DNA of 64,000 nucleotides from Tetrapyrgos nigripes (lineage: Eukaryota; Basidiomycota; Agaricomycetes; Agaricales; Campanellaceae): assembly GCA_013368315.1 (NCBI GenBank), contig JAACJM010000043.1, forward strand, positions 186,001-250,000, written 5' to 3'. Positions 1 to 11,321 of the stretch are shown piece by piece. The stretch's first letter is position 1; every line of letters begins with the position of its first letter. The position numbers and the translations under genes were made by a program. The notes beneath the pieces are model-generated. The model searched no databases. It saw only the letters and a program-made list of their open reading frames with translations, and was not told where the DNA came from.

Positions 1-245
1 CTGGTAGCTCCCATTATCTTCTCGCAGCCTGTCTGGTAGCTCCCAACCTCTTTCTCGTAACCTCTGGTAGCTACCACTTAACAGTGCGGTAGCTCCCGCA
101 CTCCTTATCAGAGCCTCTGGGAGCTCCCAATCCCAGTCTGGTAGCTACCATTCTCTTCCTCGAAGCCCTCGGTAGCTCCCGGTCCCAGTCTGGTAGCTCC
201 CAGCCTCTTTCTTGCAGCCCTCCTGCACTCCTTATTAGAGTCTCT
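1..245. repeat. GGTAGCTMCC palindrome array, left
   Basis: About nine degenerate copies of a core GGTAGCTACC or GGTAGCTCCC, nearly all preceded by CT or TCT, are spaced roughly 25-35 bases apart and separated by short C/T-rich linkers. The core is a perfect or near-perfect palindrome. The same core recurs at 18565-18885 and, as GGGAGCTCCC variants, at 19458-19640. The array runs off the left edge of the window. Its position outside a gene cluster with a KDZ transposase suggests subterminal repeats of a large DNA element; that role is inference. Confidence 0.8.
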
Positions 246-395
246 GTTAGTACTTGGAGAGTGATCATTGAGTACTTGTATATTATGTCCTGAGAGTTGA
301 GTACACAAGTTCAACATTTCATATACAAGAAAGACTTTTGAATAAACCATTTTCATACAACAAAACCACATAAGACAGACTAAAATACACGGTTG

Positions 396-3300
396 CTAAT
401 TGTACAAGACACTCCACTTCCCCCTTCCCTTTCCCATCCCTGGGTGGAACTGCGTGAAGTCAATACTGTGTATTTTTTTGGACTTGGGCAACGGTTCTTC
501 AGAGTCGCCATCTTCCTCTCTTTGACGTTTGCCTGTCAGTGGAACATGCGGAAGGGCTTTTGCTGGGTGATGTAGTCTGGGAAGGCCTTGGACATAGGCC
601 ATTGGATTGGCTTCAAGATCAGCCACGCGAATGGGTACCATGATGTACTCCAAAGTGTCACCAGCAGCAGAAAACCCATCCTCATCCTCATCAACTACAG
701 GCAAAATCAGACAGGAAAGACCTCGCTGGTGAGTATGTTTCCTCATGTGAAGCCTACAGGGCATAGAGAGATCACCGCTCATGTCTAACAGCGTCCTCGA
801 GTTGCTTGGACCTGCAAAGCACCTAGGGGAGCCTTCTTCGTACCACTCGTCTCTGTCAACATCCTGATCTTCTCCATCACTCAATTGCAAGTGTTGTTCT
901 TGATGACCAGCACCAATGAACTGTCCATGAAATTTCATTGTAGGTTCCCGGCAAACTGGTGAGGATAGAGGACTGGGGTCAGGGTGCTGGCGCAGCTGGC
1001 TGTTGGCAGAGGGGCTAAAATGCATAGTAAGATGATGGGGGGTGAAGGATACTGTTCAGGCTGTTGTTCTACATCCTTACTGACCTCCTCATGGGGTTCA
1101 TCTTCTTCATTCTCCTCATCATCGCTAGCTGCAGATTGGCTCATTTTCTTCGCATTGCGCTTCTTGGTCTTCTTGGGTTTGCTGGGACCACTGTTGCTGT
1201 CTGAGGTTTCAAGAGTCCACTTTCCTGATTGTCAGACAGCAACTTTCTTGGCCCCGTTGGTCAACATCACTAGTGCTACATCACCTTGTTCCGCTTTCAG
1301 CAGTCTCTTCTCATCTGATAACGACATTGTCAATCTTTGTTGGGGTCTTAAAAAATCCCGAGAACATACTGTCAGTCCAAGACACCACTCGCAAGGCCTT
1401 CCTGGAGATGATCTTGGGAGGAGTATCATCGTGTACTCCATTCTTCCAAGCCTCTTTCAGCCAGAGGAGTTCATCGATTCTGCTTTCATGAGAGAAGTCG
1501 GAGTTTGGGTTTTCTTGACAGCATCGTTGACCCCACCTGCTCCAGGGACCTTCACGCCGTCATCCCAGTTGACGATACGCAGTTGGTGTTTGTAAGCAAA
1601 ATCGGCCCAGCCTCTCCACGGGAAACCTCCACCACACAAGATTCCGAGCTCGTCTAGAAGATATCAATAGCATTAGAGTTCTGTAGACCACTCACTGATA
1701 TCTCCCTTAAGCATAAGAGACAAAAACGCATGCTCACCATCACAATCAGTGACCTTTGAGGCAGCTGAAGCCATTTGTCAGACGGTCTCGCTGACGTTTG
1801 ACGTGAAGGCGACTCTAATATGCTTGCAACCCATCAGGACCTCCAGATCATGGAGCTGAGCCCTGATCTGGGTTGCATTATTCTCCCTCAAACCCTTGTA
1901 TTTCTCTCCGTGGCCGAACATGACGCTGTGCTTCCCTTTCAGGTCAACAATGTAGCCAACGACCCAGAGTCCATGGTTCAGATAAGCTTGCCTTGCCTAC
2001 TGGACATTGTCAGGTTTAAAGAATGGCAGAAGGAAGACATGTAGATGTACCATATTTGCCACCATCTGGGCAATTGATTTGATCGCCCCTTTCGTCGGTC
2101 CTAGTTTCATCTGCCCTTGAGAGTTGTATTCGTTTCGATACCAGGTCCTAAGCCAGGCGAAAGCGTCGCCATAGTTCTTGGGGTCGCTCCAGTCGGGTCC
2201 AAGAGTCTTTTTCTGCTCCTCTGACCATTTCTGAGCCAGGAAGGACGCAGGGTTTTCTGAAAAGATTCACGTTTAAACGATCAGTGGAAACAAAATAGAA
2301 GCAACAAGGACTTACGGTCGCTAGGGATGTCACCATGATTGCCATTTTCCACTGTCCACCACTTTTCATACATATTGAACCAGTTTGGATCCTGGGAGGC
2401 AATTACACTGTCCCCAATAGCGTGATATGCTGCCTCTACCGAGATATCTTCCACCTCGCAAACCTCTTTGACTGAGGCTTCATATGTTGACCTGTGAGCG
2501 TAAAGCTTCGCCATTACTGCTGCAGGTATTGGGCCTCGTTTCTGTTGCTCACTGGACTGGTCGTCTTCTTCGTCTTCCACCTCGTCACCATCAGCTGCAG
2601 TGACAAAGTCAACAGCTGTGTCAGAATTGCCCTCATCAGTCGTCTTCTCCTTCTCCTTCCCCTTTTTCCTTGTCCTGTCATCACTGGCCGTTCTACCTCT
2701 TCTTCGCCTTTCTTCCCAGATGCTTGTTTAGTCACTGGGTGTTCATCCTCTTCTTCGTCTTTCTTCCCAGATGCGAAATCTCCTTTAGCCTCATCTCTCA
2801 TGTCTTTGAGCACAGCTTTCCTGGTACCCATCCTGCCCATATTGATCTTCGTCGCCTTCTCAATGGTTTTGCCATAATCATCACTATTGTCGCTACCGTT
2901 GTCGTCGGTGGCATCATCGTTCTCCAACTCATCGTCTACTATGTTGTTTGCCTCCTGCTTGCCTGTAGATTCCCCAGAAGTGTTGCATTTACAACCATTC
3001 TCATCAGCAGACAGAGTTGCTGAATGAGACACTGTGGTAGAGTTGATAGAGCAAGAAAGAGTTTGTGACGTTGTCGTTGACTGGTGCTTGTGTAAAGTAG
3101 GCAGATAGGCCATTAAACGCCTAACACCGGCATCATGCTCCTCGTCTGGCTCTACTGTTGCCTGGTCAATGGCTTTGACCCATTCCAGAGGCAACTCAGT
3201 TGCTGCTGACTTGAAATTGTCAAAGAGCTGCTCAGTGATCGCAGACACACTGGCTGAGGATTCCACGGCATAAATCTTGAGTAGTCGTATAGCTTCGTCG

Positions 3301-3831
3301 ACGCTCTTGGGAGTGAAGCCTGTGGGGCAGCCAATTACAAGCAATTCAAAAACAAACCTGAATATACTCGCTCACCTTCCTCCTCTTGCTGGGAGAGTTT
3401 GTCGACTGTGGAGCTGCTGAAGCCAGTCCTGGAGAACTTTTGAGTCCAGTCTCGCTCTCGTCTTCATCAACAACACCAGGGGATTCCGTAGTCAGGGAGG
3501 TTTTGGGCTTTGGTGACTCCTGATGAACCAGGGTGGACTCGTCTGGCTGTCCACCTTCTTGGTTGACGTGTTGTGGTGACTCCTCGGGAACAGGAGTGTT
3601 CTTGTCAGCTGGGGACTTGCCTTCTGCTTGCCCATTCTCTCCATCAAGGTGGTGCAGAGGTGCTGAAGGTCCCTCATCCATTTCCACGTCTTCATCCTCT
3701 CCAGCAGATACTGGCGTCTTGGCCTGACCGCGTCTGGTTCTAGGTTGGGGTGGTTTTGAGGTATTGCATCCTTTGGCTCTTCCAGGAAGAGGAGGAGGAG
3801 CATCGGTGGTGCCGTTAGAGTGAAGATGCAT
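396..3831 (-). pseudogene. Broken multi-exon gene, nuclear-type protein of unknown function
   Basis: Coding-like segments follow one another on the minus strand: a disordered Pro/Glu-rich N-terminus (from a Met near 3831 to 3346) ending in a basic SKRRK patch, an acidic and Lys-rich segment (3344-2514), a folded-looking part (2580-1640, with NPNWFNMYEKWW-like and WLRTWYRNEYNSQGQMKLG blocks) and an acidic then Pro-rich C-terminus (1144-396) with KRQREEDGD and PKSKK basic patches. In-frame stops lie at 1997-1999 (TAG) and 1778-1780 (TGA), and the frame shifts near 2600, so it is probably dead. It has the look of lineage-specific basidiomycete families found near transposons. I do not recognise a catalytic domain. 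It is divergent from the Spt5-like gene to its right. A live gene with more introns than I can place is possible. Confidence 0.5.
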
Positions 3832-4255
3832 CAATATGGTCTGCAGACAAGGAGTAGTTCTTGGTTTAAGTTGGAACAACTTACGAATTTGGTAGACTCC
3901 CTGAAAAAATTTGGAACTCCCAGGAAAAAGGTGGTTGACAACTCTTGGACAAAGAACCAGGTGATACATCGACAATAGATCTATCCAGGTATACAAAATG
4001 TAATCATTGTTTCCCTAACTTGTCCTGGGAAAGACGAGGCACAATTACAATTTAGGGCCCACTGCCCTATGTACTCGATTTGGTCATTTCGTTTAATATG
4101 TATCATACCATGACACAGCTGATAATAAAAGTCCCAATCCTGCTCAGACTCAACCATACCCTGAAATGCCCCTGAACTGATGCATCACCACTGTTGCCCA
4201 TTTCTACAAACCATCCCGATAGCACATCTCTACTCACAATTTCCTCCAACTCGCC

Positions 4256-4465
4256 ATGCAGCCTCCTCAAGCTCCAACCTATTTAATCCCCAGGGACGAG
4301 GCGTTGCAAGCTCGGTTCATGATCCACTGTGAAATTAATCCCAACATCATCACCAAGCTCATGATTTGTCCCAATGGACCAGTAGGGGATCGATACCATG
4401 ATGTTGATATCAATGGACAAGGCGTGCTTGACATCCACTGTGCTCACTGCGACGTTGCTTCCTGA
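4256..4465 (+). CDS. Small putative zinc-binding protein (fragment)
   Basis: An open frame of 69 codons starts in a reasonable context (CGCC ATG C). It contains CPNGPVGDRYHDVDINGQG followed by DIHCAHCD, giving a Cys-x(n)-Cys-x2-Cys arrangement that resembles the small zinc-binding modules often encoded near fungal transposons. After the TGA at 4463-4465 the next frame still looks coding for about 40 codons (SPYEQLLLWAAFEE, then a stop), so the gene may be truncated by a frameshift. It lies in the divergent interval between the broken nuclear-type gene and the Spt5-like gene. Family membership is not established; a GRF-type finger is one possibility. Confidence 0.35.
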   Translation: MQPPQAPTYLIPRDEALQARFMIHCEINPNIITKLMICPNGPVGDRYHDVDINGQGVLDIHCAHCDVAS

Positions 4466-4609
4466 TGTGCCTTCATGTCTCCATATGAGCAGCTGCTCCT
4501 TTGGGCGGCATTTGAGGAATAGCAGCAGTATGCTAACACCAGGAATGAGCAGGAGGGTCGGTTAAACCATCTGAGGGGCAATCTGGACAAAGGTGAGCAC
4601 TAGAATCTC

Positions 4610-5680
4610 CAGAGAGACACAATATCACTTACCCTGTACCAGACAGCTTGCATGCGCGTCATCGTCTTCAATCTATGGTGAGAGACTGGGAAGCCAAAGC
4701 TAGTGAGTCCTTCAGTTCTATCTAAACTTGTAAACTTGCTTACCCACCAATCTTAGGACAAGCACATCTTCGTTGGCTGCAGAGATCGTTGATGAGAGGA
4801 ACTGGTGCACGAAGGGATCCCATAATAATTGAGTGATAGACGTGGAGGGAAGGGCAAACAATGTACATACCTGTCATGTAATAATACTGAGATCAACTTC
4901 ATTCAAGACTGGGGCATAGGTAGTTTACCATCGTTGCAGACAACACTCTGAGTTTCTCGAGGCTCTTTGCCAAGGTTAGTTTAACGTCATTATGGATGCT
5001 ATGCCAAATAAACAAATGTGTCGCATCAGATCATGTGAAAACAGAGGCACCTTGGGCTATGCTAGACTGACTCTCGGCCACATACATGGCTCTTTGAGAT
5101 GCTCTCATAATTGATACAATGTATAATATATTCATAGGACCTACTTGATACAGTACAGGCAGAACTAAATACAATGTCTGGGTAAAGAAGATAAAAACCC
5201 AACAACTGCGTGCTTGCAGCAGCTTTCTCTTGGAGTGAACGTCAGTGAAGCTACAATGCTCAGTGAGCAGGCGTGATACTGGAAACTCGACACTGGGACT
5301 GCTTACCGTGTCATAAAAAACCCCTGGAGAACTAATTGGTGAGGACAATGTGACGGTGAGTAAAACTGGTCAACCTGTCAAAGATTTCTGACACTCTGAG
5401 AGCTGTTCCGAACATTAGGTCAACCAGTGGTCAATGAGAGAGGAAGAGATACTCACCGGCTCCTATGAACTCCAGCTGCTCTAGAGGACATGAGGAGGAT
5501 GCCGCAGCTCAATGTCGTAGACAATGAAGTGATCTAGAGAGAGGTGTGAGGGCATCATCCATCACAGGGACCACGGGATACTCACCACATAGACTCTAGC
5601 TGGATGTACCTTGACGACGATCTAAGTGTAGATGCACCTGCCAGACGTACACATGAAGAGGATGATGGGTAGAGTCTGCG
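4610..5680. other. No convincing gene
   Basis: I see only short open frames, none with a recognisable motif. Several CTCACC or ACTCACC blocks read on the minus strand as possible splice donors, so this may be the remains of a minus-strand multi-exon gene, but no exon set could be joined. Confidence 0.4.
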
Positions 5681-5689
5681 TTGGTCAGA

Positions 5690-5985
5690 CTAAGCCTGCA
5701 GGCCAGCTTGTCAACGATAGCAACAGATAAATGATGATGAAACGGGGACTTACAAGATGGCTATGGACACTGCAAACCTTAGTATTAACGGAGGGGACGA
5801 AGAACTTCACAAGTCACCATCCCAGATGATGAGACCTGAGACTTGAAGACCAGTTAGCTCGTCAACGGTAGCCACAGACGAAAGAGGATGGGGACATACC
5901 AGATGGCCATGGGCACTGTCAACCTTACCATGGACGACAGAGGGAGATGGAGAAGGTTTGAGGCCACCCTCCCAGACAGTGATGA
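5690..5985. repeat. Two-copy tandem repeat, about 145 bp
   Basis: The block that contains AGATGGCTATGGACACTGC and CACCATCCCAGATGATGAG (about 5690-5830) is repeated with substitutions as AGATGGCCATGGGCACTG and CACCCTCCCAGACAGTGATG (about 5832-5985). Each copy also has a GTCAACGRTAGC segment. An exon duplication in a dead gene is one explanation. Confidence 0.6.
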
Positions 5986-6006
5986 GAGTTGGAGAGAGAA
6001 CAAGAA

Positions 6007-6207
6007 AGGCTGACAAAGCTGGTGATGCGTGTACTGTATAGTTCCCGATGGAAAGAAATCTTCACACTTTGGGCGCTTAAGGGCACTAAAGGGACCTAAA
6101 CACTTGGAAATGCTTGGTCATAGCTTTAGCACCCTTAAGTGCCCAAAAGTGTGAAGATTTCTCTCTGTCGGGAACCATACAGTACATGCACCGCCAGCTT
6201 TGTCAGC
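6007..6207. repeat. 200-bp inverted repeat (hairpin)
   Basis: The left arm begins GCTGACAAAGCTGGTGATGC and the right arm ends GCACCGCCAGCTTTGTCAGC. Between them GTACTGTATAGTTCCCGA, AAATCTTCACACTTTGGGC and CTTAAGGGCACTAAAG are mirrored on the right. Arms are about 85-90 bases with a short loop near 6105. It sits some 240 bases upstream of the Spt5-like start codon. It may be a small foldback element or an RNA hairpin; no target duplication was found. Confidence 0.75.
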
Positions 6208-6450
6208 TTTTCATCTTGTCTCAAGCGTTCAAGTCCCTCCGCTGCCTGTGCCTCCTCCTCCTCCTCCTCCTCATGAGTATGCCCCTTCTAGTAGAACTAC
6301 ATAGTATAGATAGTGCTAGAATGAGAATAGAATGTTTTCCACCTGCCCAAATGCTGGTGAAGTTGTCCATTGACAACGATATTATTTTATAGTCTTCTGT
6401 AGTTGAAAAAATCCTAAATGTTATGCTGACGGTTCATGCTGGCAGGCCCT

Positions 6451-9400
6451 ATGAACCCGTTTATTGATACAGAAGCTGGCATCTCAGAAGACGAAGAAGA
6501 AGAGCTGCTCTTTCTTCCAGATAGCGAGGAGGAAGAGGAGGCAGAGAAGTGGGAGGGAGAAGAAAGTATGTTTTTTATGTCCAAGTGTATAGAATAGTTA
6601 TTGACCCTTTTCTGCAGCGTTTCACGATGAAAACCAAGCACTGCACCATCAAGAAGAAGCTGAAGAAAGTACACTGTGGGACGCATTTATCCAGCGCAGC
6701 AAGACCCGTGCAAACACCAGCGTTCCTCCAATTAACATGTCCTCAGATATCAGTGATGAAATATTACATATCTCGCTGCTCCGACAGGTCAACCCACCCG
6801 TGTTTTGGCGTGTCAAATGTAAAGTAAGTAGGATTTGTGTTAATCTCCCATTTCCATACTGACATAGCAGCTACATCGTCTAGCCTGGGTCAGAATACGA
6901 GCTCGTCTCTGTGCTATATGAGTGTTTTACTGCACCAGACAGCTTTCCTTCTGTCCAACCTTCAACCACACCTCTGCTGCAGGTCCCAATACCAACTCAA
7001 ACCCCTTGGATGTCCCGTTTCCATGAGGCCTTTGACACTGTTTGGCGAGGTCTTCACTCAGGGAGTGAGATACCTGAGATCCATGCCAAGTTGGAGCAAA
7101 TCTTGCAAAATGAATATGTCGGTAAAGACTGGGATGCTGCCGTATCAGCTACCATCCTGGAAGAGGAGACTGGGCTGCAGGCTGCCTTGGATACAATCAA
7201 CTCGTTGGAGCAGCAGTGGTTGTCCCAGAACAGTGTCTCTCAGGGGATGACCACATCCACCCAGGCCTCAGTCCCTAGTCCCGCTCCTGCAGCTACAATC
7301 TCATCCTTCAGTCCAGTTGCTCCTTGGTTCACCAGGAATATGACCACCGTCCCCAAGCCATCATCAGTCACCAAACCAGTCAATCCATCTTCAGTCACCA
7401 ATCCTTCTCCAGTCACCCATCCTTCAGCTATCACATCTGCCCCCTCCACGTCACCTTGTCTCATCTGTTCTGCCAGCAGAGCCTAAACTCCATCCATCCT
7501 TTGCCAAGTCAGCACCTCTCATCCAGTTTCTTCAAAGTCGTAACTATGTGAGGCGTAGTCACAGTGGATCCCCCATAATGGAATTGGTCTCTGCCCAAGA
7601 GATGGGTCAGCTGCTTCAATGGACTCCGCTGGCTATCAAACTGATGAGCTGGGTCAGAGTGAGGAAGGGCATGTATACTGGTGATGTGGGTTTCGTAGTC
7701 AGACTAGAAACCTCAGGTCCAGCCCGGTGAGTTGTCGTTCTCGTCATTCCTCAGTCTAGCAGTGACTCAGTCAAGGGTAAACGAAAAGCCACTGAAGGTC
7801 GTGGTGAACAGCACCTATTCAGAGAAAATGTCGATGAGCCACCGATGACTGGGCAAGCGGAGAACAGTTTGGAATACGAGAACAGACTATTGGTCAAAGC
7901 ATTTGACATCAGTTCCATGAGCTATGCAGACGTTGATATTTCGTACCACACCAGGGTCCTTTTCAACCAATGCCAACATCCATTGTTGCAGACCCATCCA
8001 CTTCCAGTGCCATCTAGTTGGATTTTTGAAGCAGATGAAGAAGTTGATACCTTGAAGAGGCTAGCTGATGGTGCCGAGAAGCCAGCTGGGGCTCAGGTCA
8101 AAGAACGTCAAGGGAAGAACTGAGAGGAAGAAGGCCAGTCGGATGTAGAGGACAACCCGCAATGCTTTGATCAGCTCATGGCTCTAGCAGAGACACTCGA
8201 CAAGAAGAAGAAAACAAGAATAGCAGCAAGGTCACCACAAATAGAGAAAACGCTGATATGGCCAGGAATGGTTCGGAAAGTTAGTGGGCAAAAATGTTTG
8301 GTGTCATACTTAGATCCTGCTCAGCCTGAAGAATGGGTCAAGCAGCTCAACATCCGGAAGCGGTTCCGTTGCACAGATAATGTTGTCGTTTCTCATGGAG
8401 ACGCTCTCATTCATGGAGTCATAGTCAATATTTCTGGCGAGACCTGCGAGGTCATAGAAATGGCAGGCTATCAAGATTATAGGGCAAGTTATCTTTTTAT
8501 CGAGATTTACATACAAATTGAGTCTTAGAGCAGGTCTACCATTTCCATGTCAACACATGTAAGCATGTTGGTGCCCGAGATTCAGATGGAGGTCATCATC
8601 TTCCCTGGATAGACCAGCATGTCTCCAGCTGTCAAGGCACTGGAAAATACGCTAGCTACATGGGCTACATCACAAACATCTTCTACCCCAATCTGTATAC
8701 CAAGGTAGAAGTGTATTTTCCTCTCTTGAATGAGTTGACCATCCTGCAACACAACGACATTGTTCAGGTGTTGTGAGTCTTATACTTTTTTTTGCTATGA
8801 TCTCTTCCTCACCTTGAATCATAAAAACAGGTCAGGAATGTTGCTTGCTCTGCATCAAAAGCAGTTTCATCAACTTGACTGGGATCAGGATCACGAAGAC
8901 CAGGACCACAGTGCAGCACAAGGAGATCCAGCGTCTCAATCCCTAGCCACGCTGGAAACCTCTGCAAAGATGGTGCCCAAGACACCTCACACACCTTGGG
9001 AGAACATTAATGTCATTGTCATTCGTGGTCTGATGAAATTTTATGAAGGCATTGTTGTCAACGTTTCACGAGGAGACACCATGCGGCTTGGAGACGGTAG
9101 TCTGGCATTCCCTAGTGGATTGTGCATCACAATCAGCTTCAGTCAGGTCATGACATATGCTCACGGAAACGCAGGGAGAACAGAGATTGATTATAGTTGG
9201 ATTCGTGATGCGAAGTGAGTATTAGCTTTTTTATTGCCTCTCATGATCCAGCGACTGACTTCATGAGCAGTACTGGACAGGGACTAAACGAAGCGCACCC
9301 TTTAAAGCACTCCCAGTGGTACTATCAGCCTAAGTTCTCCATCAAACCCATCAAGATCCCCAAAGCCTCTTCGTCTGCATCCACTCTTCCCCGCTCTCTC

Positions 9401-10002
9401 CACCCCATCACTAACAAGTGGTTCATCATGATGGTGGTGCCTGGGACCCCACCTACTCTGAACTGGACTGGCCATTATTTAATATGGAATCTCTACTGAC
9501 GTAGATGCACCCTCCACTCGATGGGAAGACATTCATGGCTACTCACAAACCCAAAAACCAACCTGAACGAGACCGAATGCATGCGACTCCCTTGTTGGAT
9601 CTCAAGAAGGTGCGCCTTCAATATGGTCAAAGCAAACCCTTCCTTGTGGATCCGGTGGAGGTCTATCTGACGCCTGTGAGAGCTACATCTTATGAAGAAG
9701 GCATCCTCATTTGTTTTGGGGAACATGCAGGCAAATATGCTTGTCGTCTCTATGTTCGGTTTAACACAGAGGACGGCCACGATGAGGAGCCCTGGATGGT
9801 GGTGGCGACTTTCAGAAACTAGGGAACAGCACAGGAGGAGGTCTGGGACAAGGAGTTGCTTATTGAAGTGAGCAATTGTGCGAGTGCCAGTCCGATATCT
9901 TGTGATAGTCCATGCTCTTCCTGGGTGCAGGAGAGAAAAGCAGCGTTGAGAAAGAAGCGACAGCAGAAACGCCTGTCCAAGAAGAAGAAGAAGGGGGAGT
10001 GA
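6451..10002 (+). pseudogene. Spt5-like NGN/KOW protein, copy 1 (inactivated)
   Basis: Spt5 is the elongation factor that clamps RNA polymerase II; it has an acidic N-terminus, an NGN domain and several KOW repeats. Here the chosen Met (6451) opens an acidic exon (SEDEEEELLFLPDSEEEEE). Exon 2 (6618-6823) ends PPVFWRVKCK, and after an intron exon 3 (6884) continues PGSEYELVSVLYE, which fits the start of an NGN fold. Later KOW-like segments are WVRVRKGMYTGDVGFVV (near 7640), DNVVVSHGDALIHGVIVNIS (near 8380) and INVIVIRGLMKFYEGIVVNV (near 9010). The C-terminus (9505-10002) ends in a Lys/Arg-rich tail. Frames break near 7455, and in-frame stops occur near 7728, 8121 and 9820, so this copy is dead. 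Domain naming rests on motif resemblance only. The same gene recurs at 48-60 kb. Confidence 0.6.
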
Positions 10003-10129
10003 TTTATTGGACATTTTGCACGCATCCATACCCCCTGTATTACATCTACTTTGCATGAACATACTTGTTTGGACTGTCTTTGTATTTCTCACTTGCTGTC
10101 AGTTTTGTATCAATATTGTGTGTATTTGT

Positions 10130-11320
10130 TCATTGTAAATACTTGTATTCATTTGTAGATACTTCAATTCTTGATAATAGAGATACATTGTAATACTAAG
10201 ACTGATCATAAGGGTGCTTGTCCGAGACGACGTTAAACTACATTACTATGACCCATTGCGATGGGAGATGGACAGAAGCAACAGATGAGGATCACTCCAA
10301 GGTAAGTTAGATTGTGCTAGCTGGCTGATGGAAAACAGTTTAACTGACTATAATTTGGCAGTCGCTAGTCTTGTGCACATGGATAGCGTTCTCTTCATCA
10401 TCCCACACCAATAAAGCCAGCAAGAAGTCAATCTGCTCGGTTTCACTGATAGAGGGGCGTGCCAGTACTCATTGTCCTCATTGTAGTCGTCATAGATGTC
10501 GTGATAGTCAGTGTGTACGGTGACAATACCACTGTCAGAAACGCAGATCGTGAGGCCCAGAATAGGATCCTCCTGGGCAAGGCAGTCAAGGACTGACTGA
10601 GGGAGCTTGGGAGCGACATGAGAAACAATGGCCCACTTGGCTTGCTCGTGCGTGGAGCTGTTGTCTTTGAGATAAGACACGGTGTTTACTGGAGGATGCA
10701 GGGCTGAAGTGAAGGAAATTGACAAGTCAGCAAACTGAAGGACTCTGGAGATGGAGCACACTGCAGTCAAGTCAGACACTGCAGTAAAGTCGTCGTCATA
10801 CATGGATGTGCTGTTGAAATAGGATGTGTCGTTGAGATAGTACATGTAATAGTAGGACATGTTTGGAGTGGTGCCTTGGGTGGTTCGGAACACATTTTAT
10901 ACTGTTCATGACCAATTTGTCGAGAATGTATGTGTTTGTCTGATTATCTCATAGATGTAGAATAATAAAAAAACTAGATGAGCTGAGGATGACGACAATA
11001 GCCTCAGCTACACCATTCAACTTCTCTTTTTCGTGGTTGCTTTCAGTTCTTTCAGTGTAGGTACTTTACTTGGATTCATTTGTAGATATCTTCAAGTCTT
11101 TTGAATAGAGTTATGTACATGGTAATACTAAGTCTGATCGTAAAGGCGCTCGTCCAAGACACGACGTTAAACTACATTACCCTGACCATACTGATGAGAG
11201 ACTGACTGAAGCTATAGATGAGGGGGAATCCAAGGTAAGTTAGACCGTGCTATCTGCCCAATGTAACGGTTTTACTTACTAGATTTTAACAGTCGCTAGC
11301 AGCTCTAACTGCTAGATTTA
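10130..11320. repeat. Tandem duplication, unit A and start of unit B
   Basis: The segment from about 10136 (ATTCATTTGTAGATA, then ACGACGTTAAACTACATTAC, then CCAAGGTAAGTTAGA) recurs from about 11065 in the same order with substitutions. Unit A continues through the small minus-strand gene to about 10920. Unit B is split at about 11322 by the foldback element and resumes at about 14135-14930. The duplication therefore predates the foldback insertion. Confidence 0.8.
10348..10893 (-). pseudogene. Small acidic protein of unknown function, duplicate A
   Basis: A 181-codon frame, with likely Met at 10860 (MSYYYMYY; the upstream Met at 10893 is also open). Compared with duplicate B (14154-14882), shared blocks are TSALHPPVNTVSYLK, EQAKW-IV, PKL and EDP-L-LTI-VSD. 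Most nucleotide differences in these blocks fall at third codon positions, which supports minus-strand coding. After the acidic YDDYNEDNEYW stretch (near 10460) the frame slips: duplicate B keeps D-IDFMLALAAWD-EE, whereas here the matching IDFLLALLVWDDEEN is in another frame. It is convergent with the Spt5-like gene, and a possible third member lies in the same relation at 60323-60580. No known domain was recognised. Confidence 0.55.
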
Positions 11321-11321
11321 A

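Noticed and set aside
1640..2260. A TET/JBP dioxygenase, which is known to occur next to KDZ transposons
   Set aside because: I looked for the HxD...H iron-binding pattern in this gene and in the other unassigned genes and did not find it.
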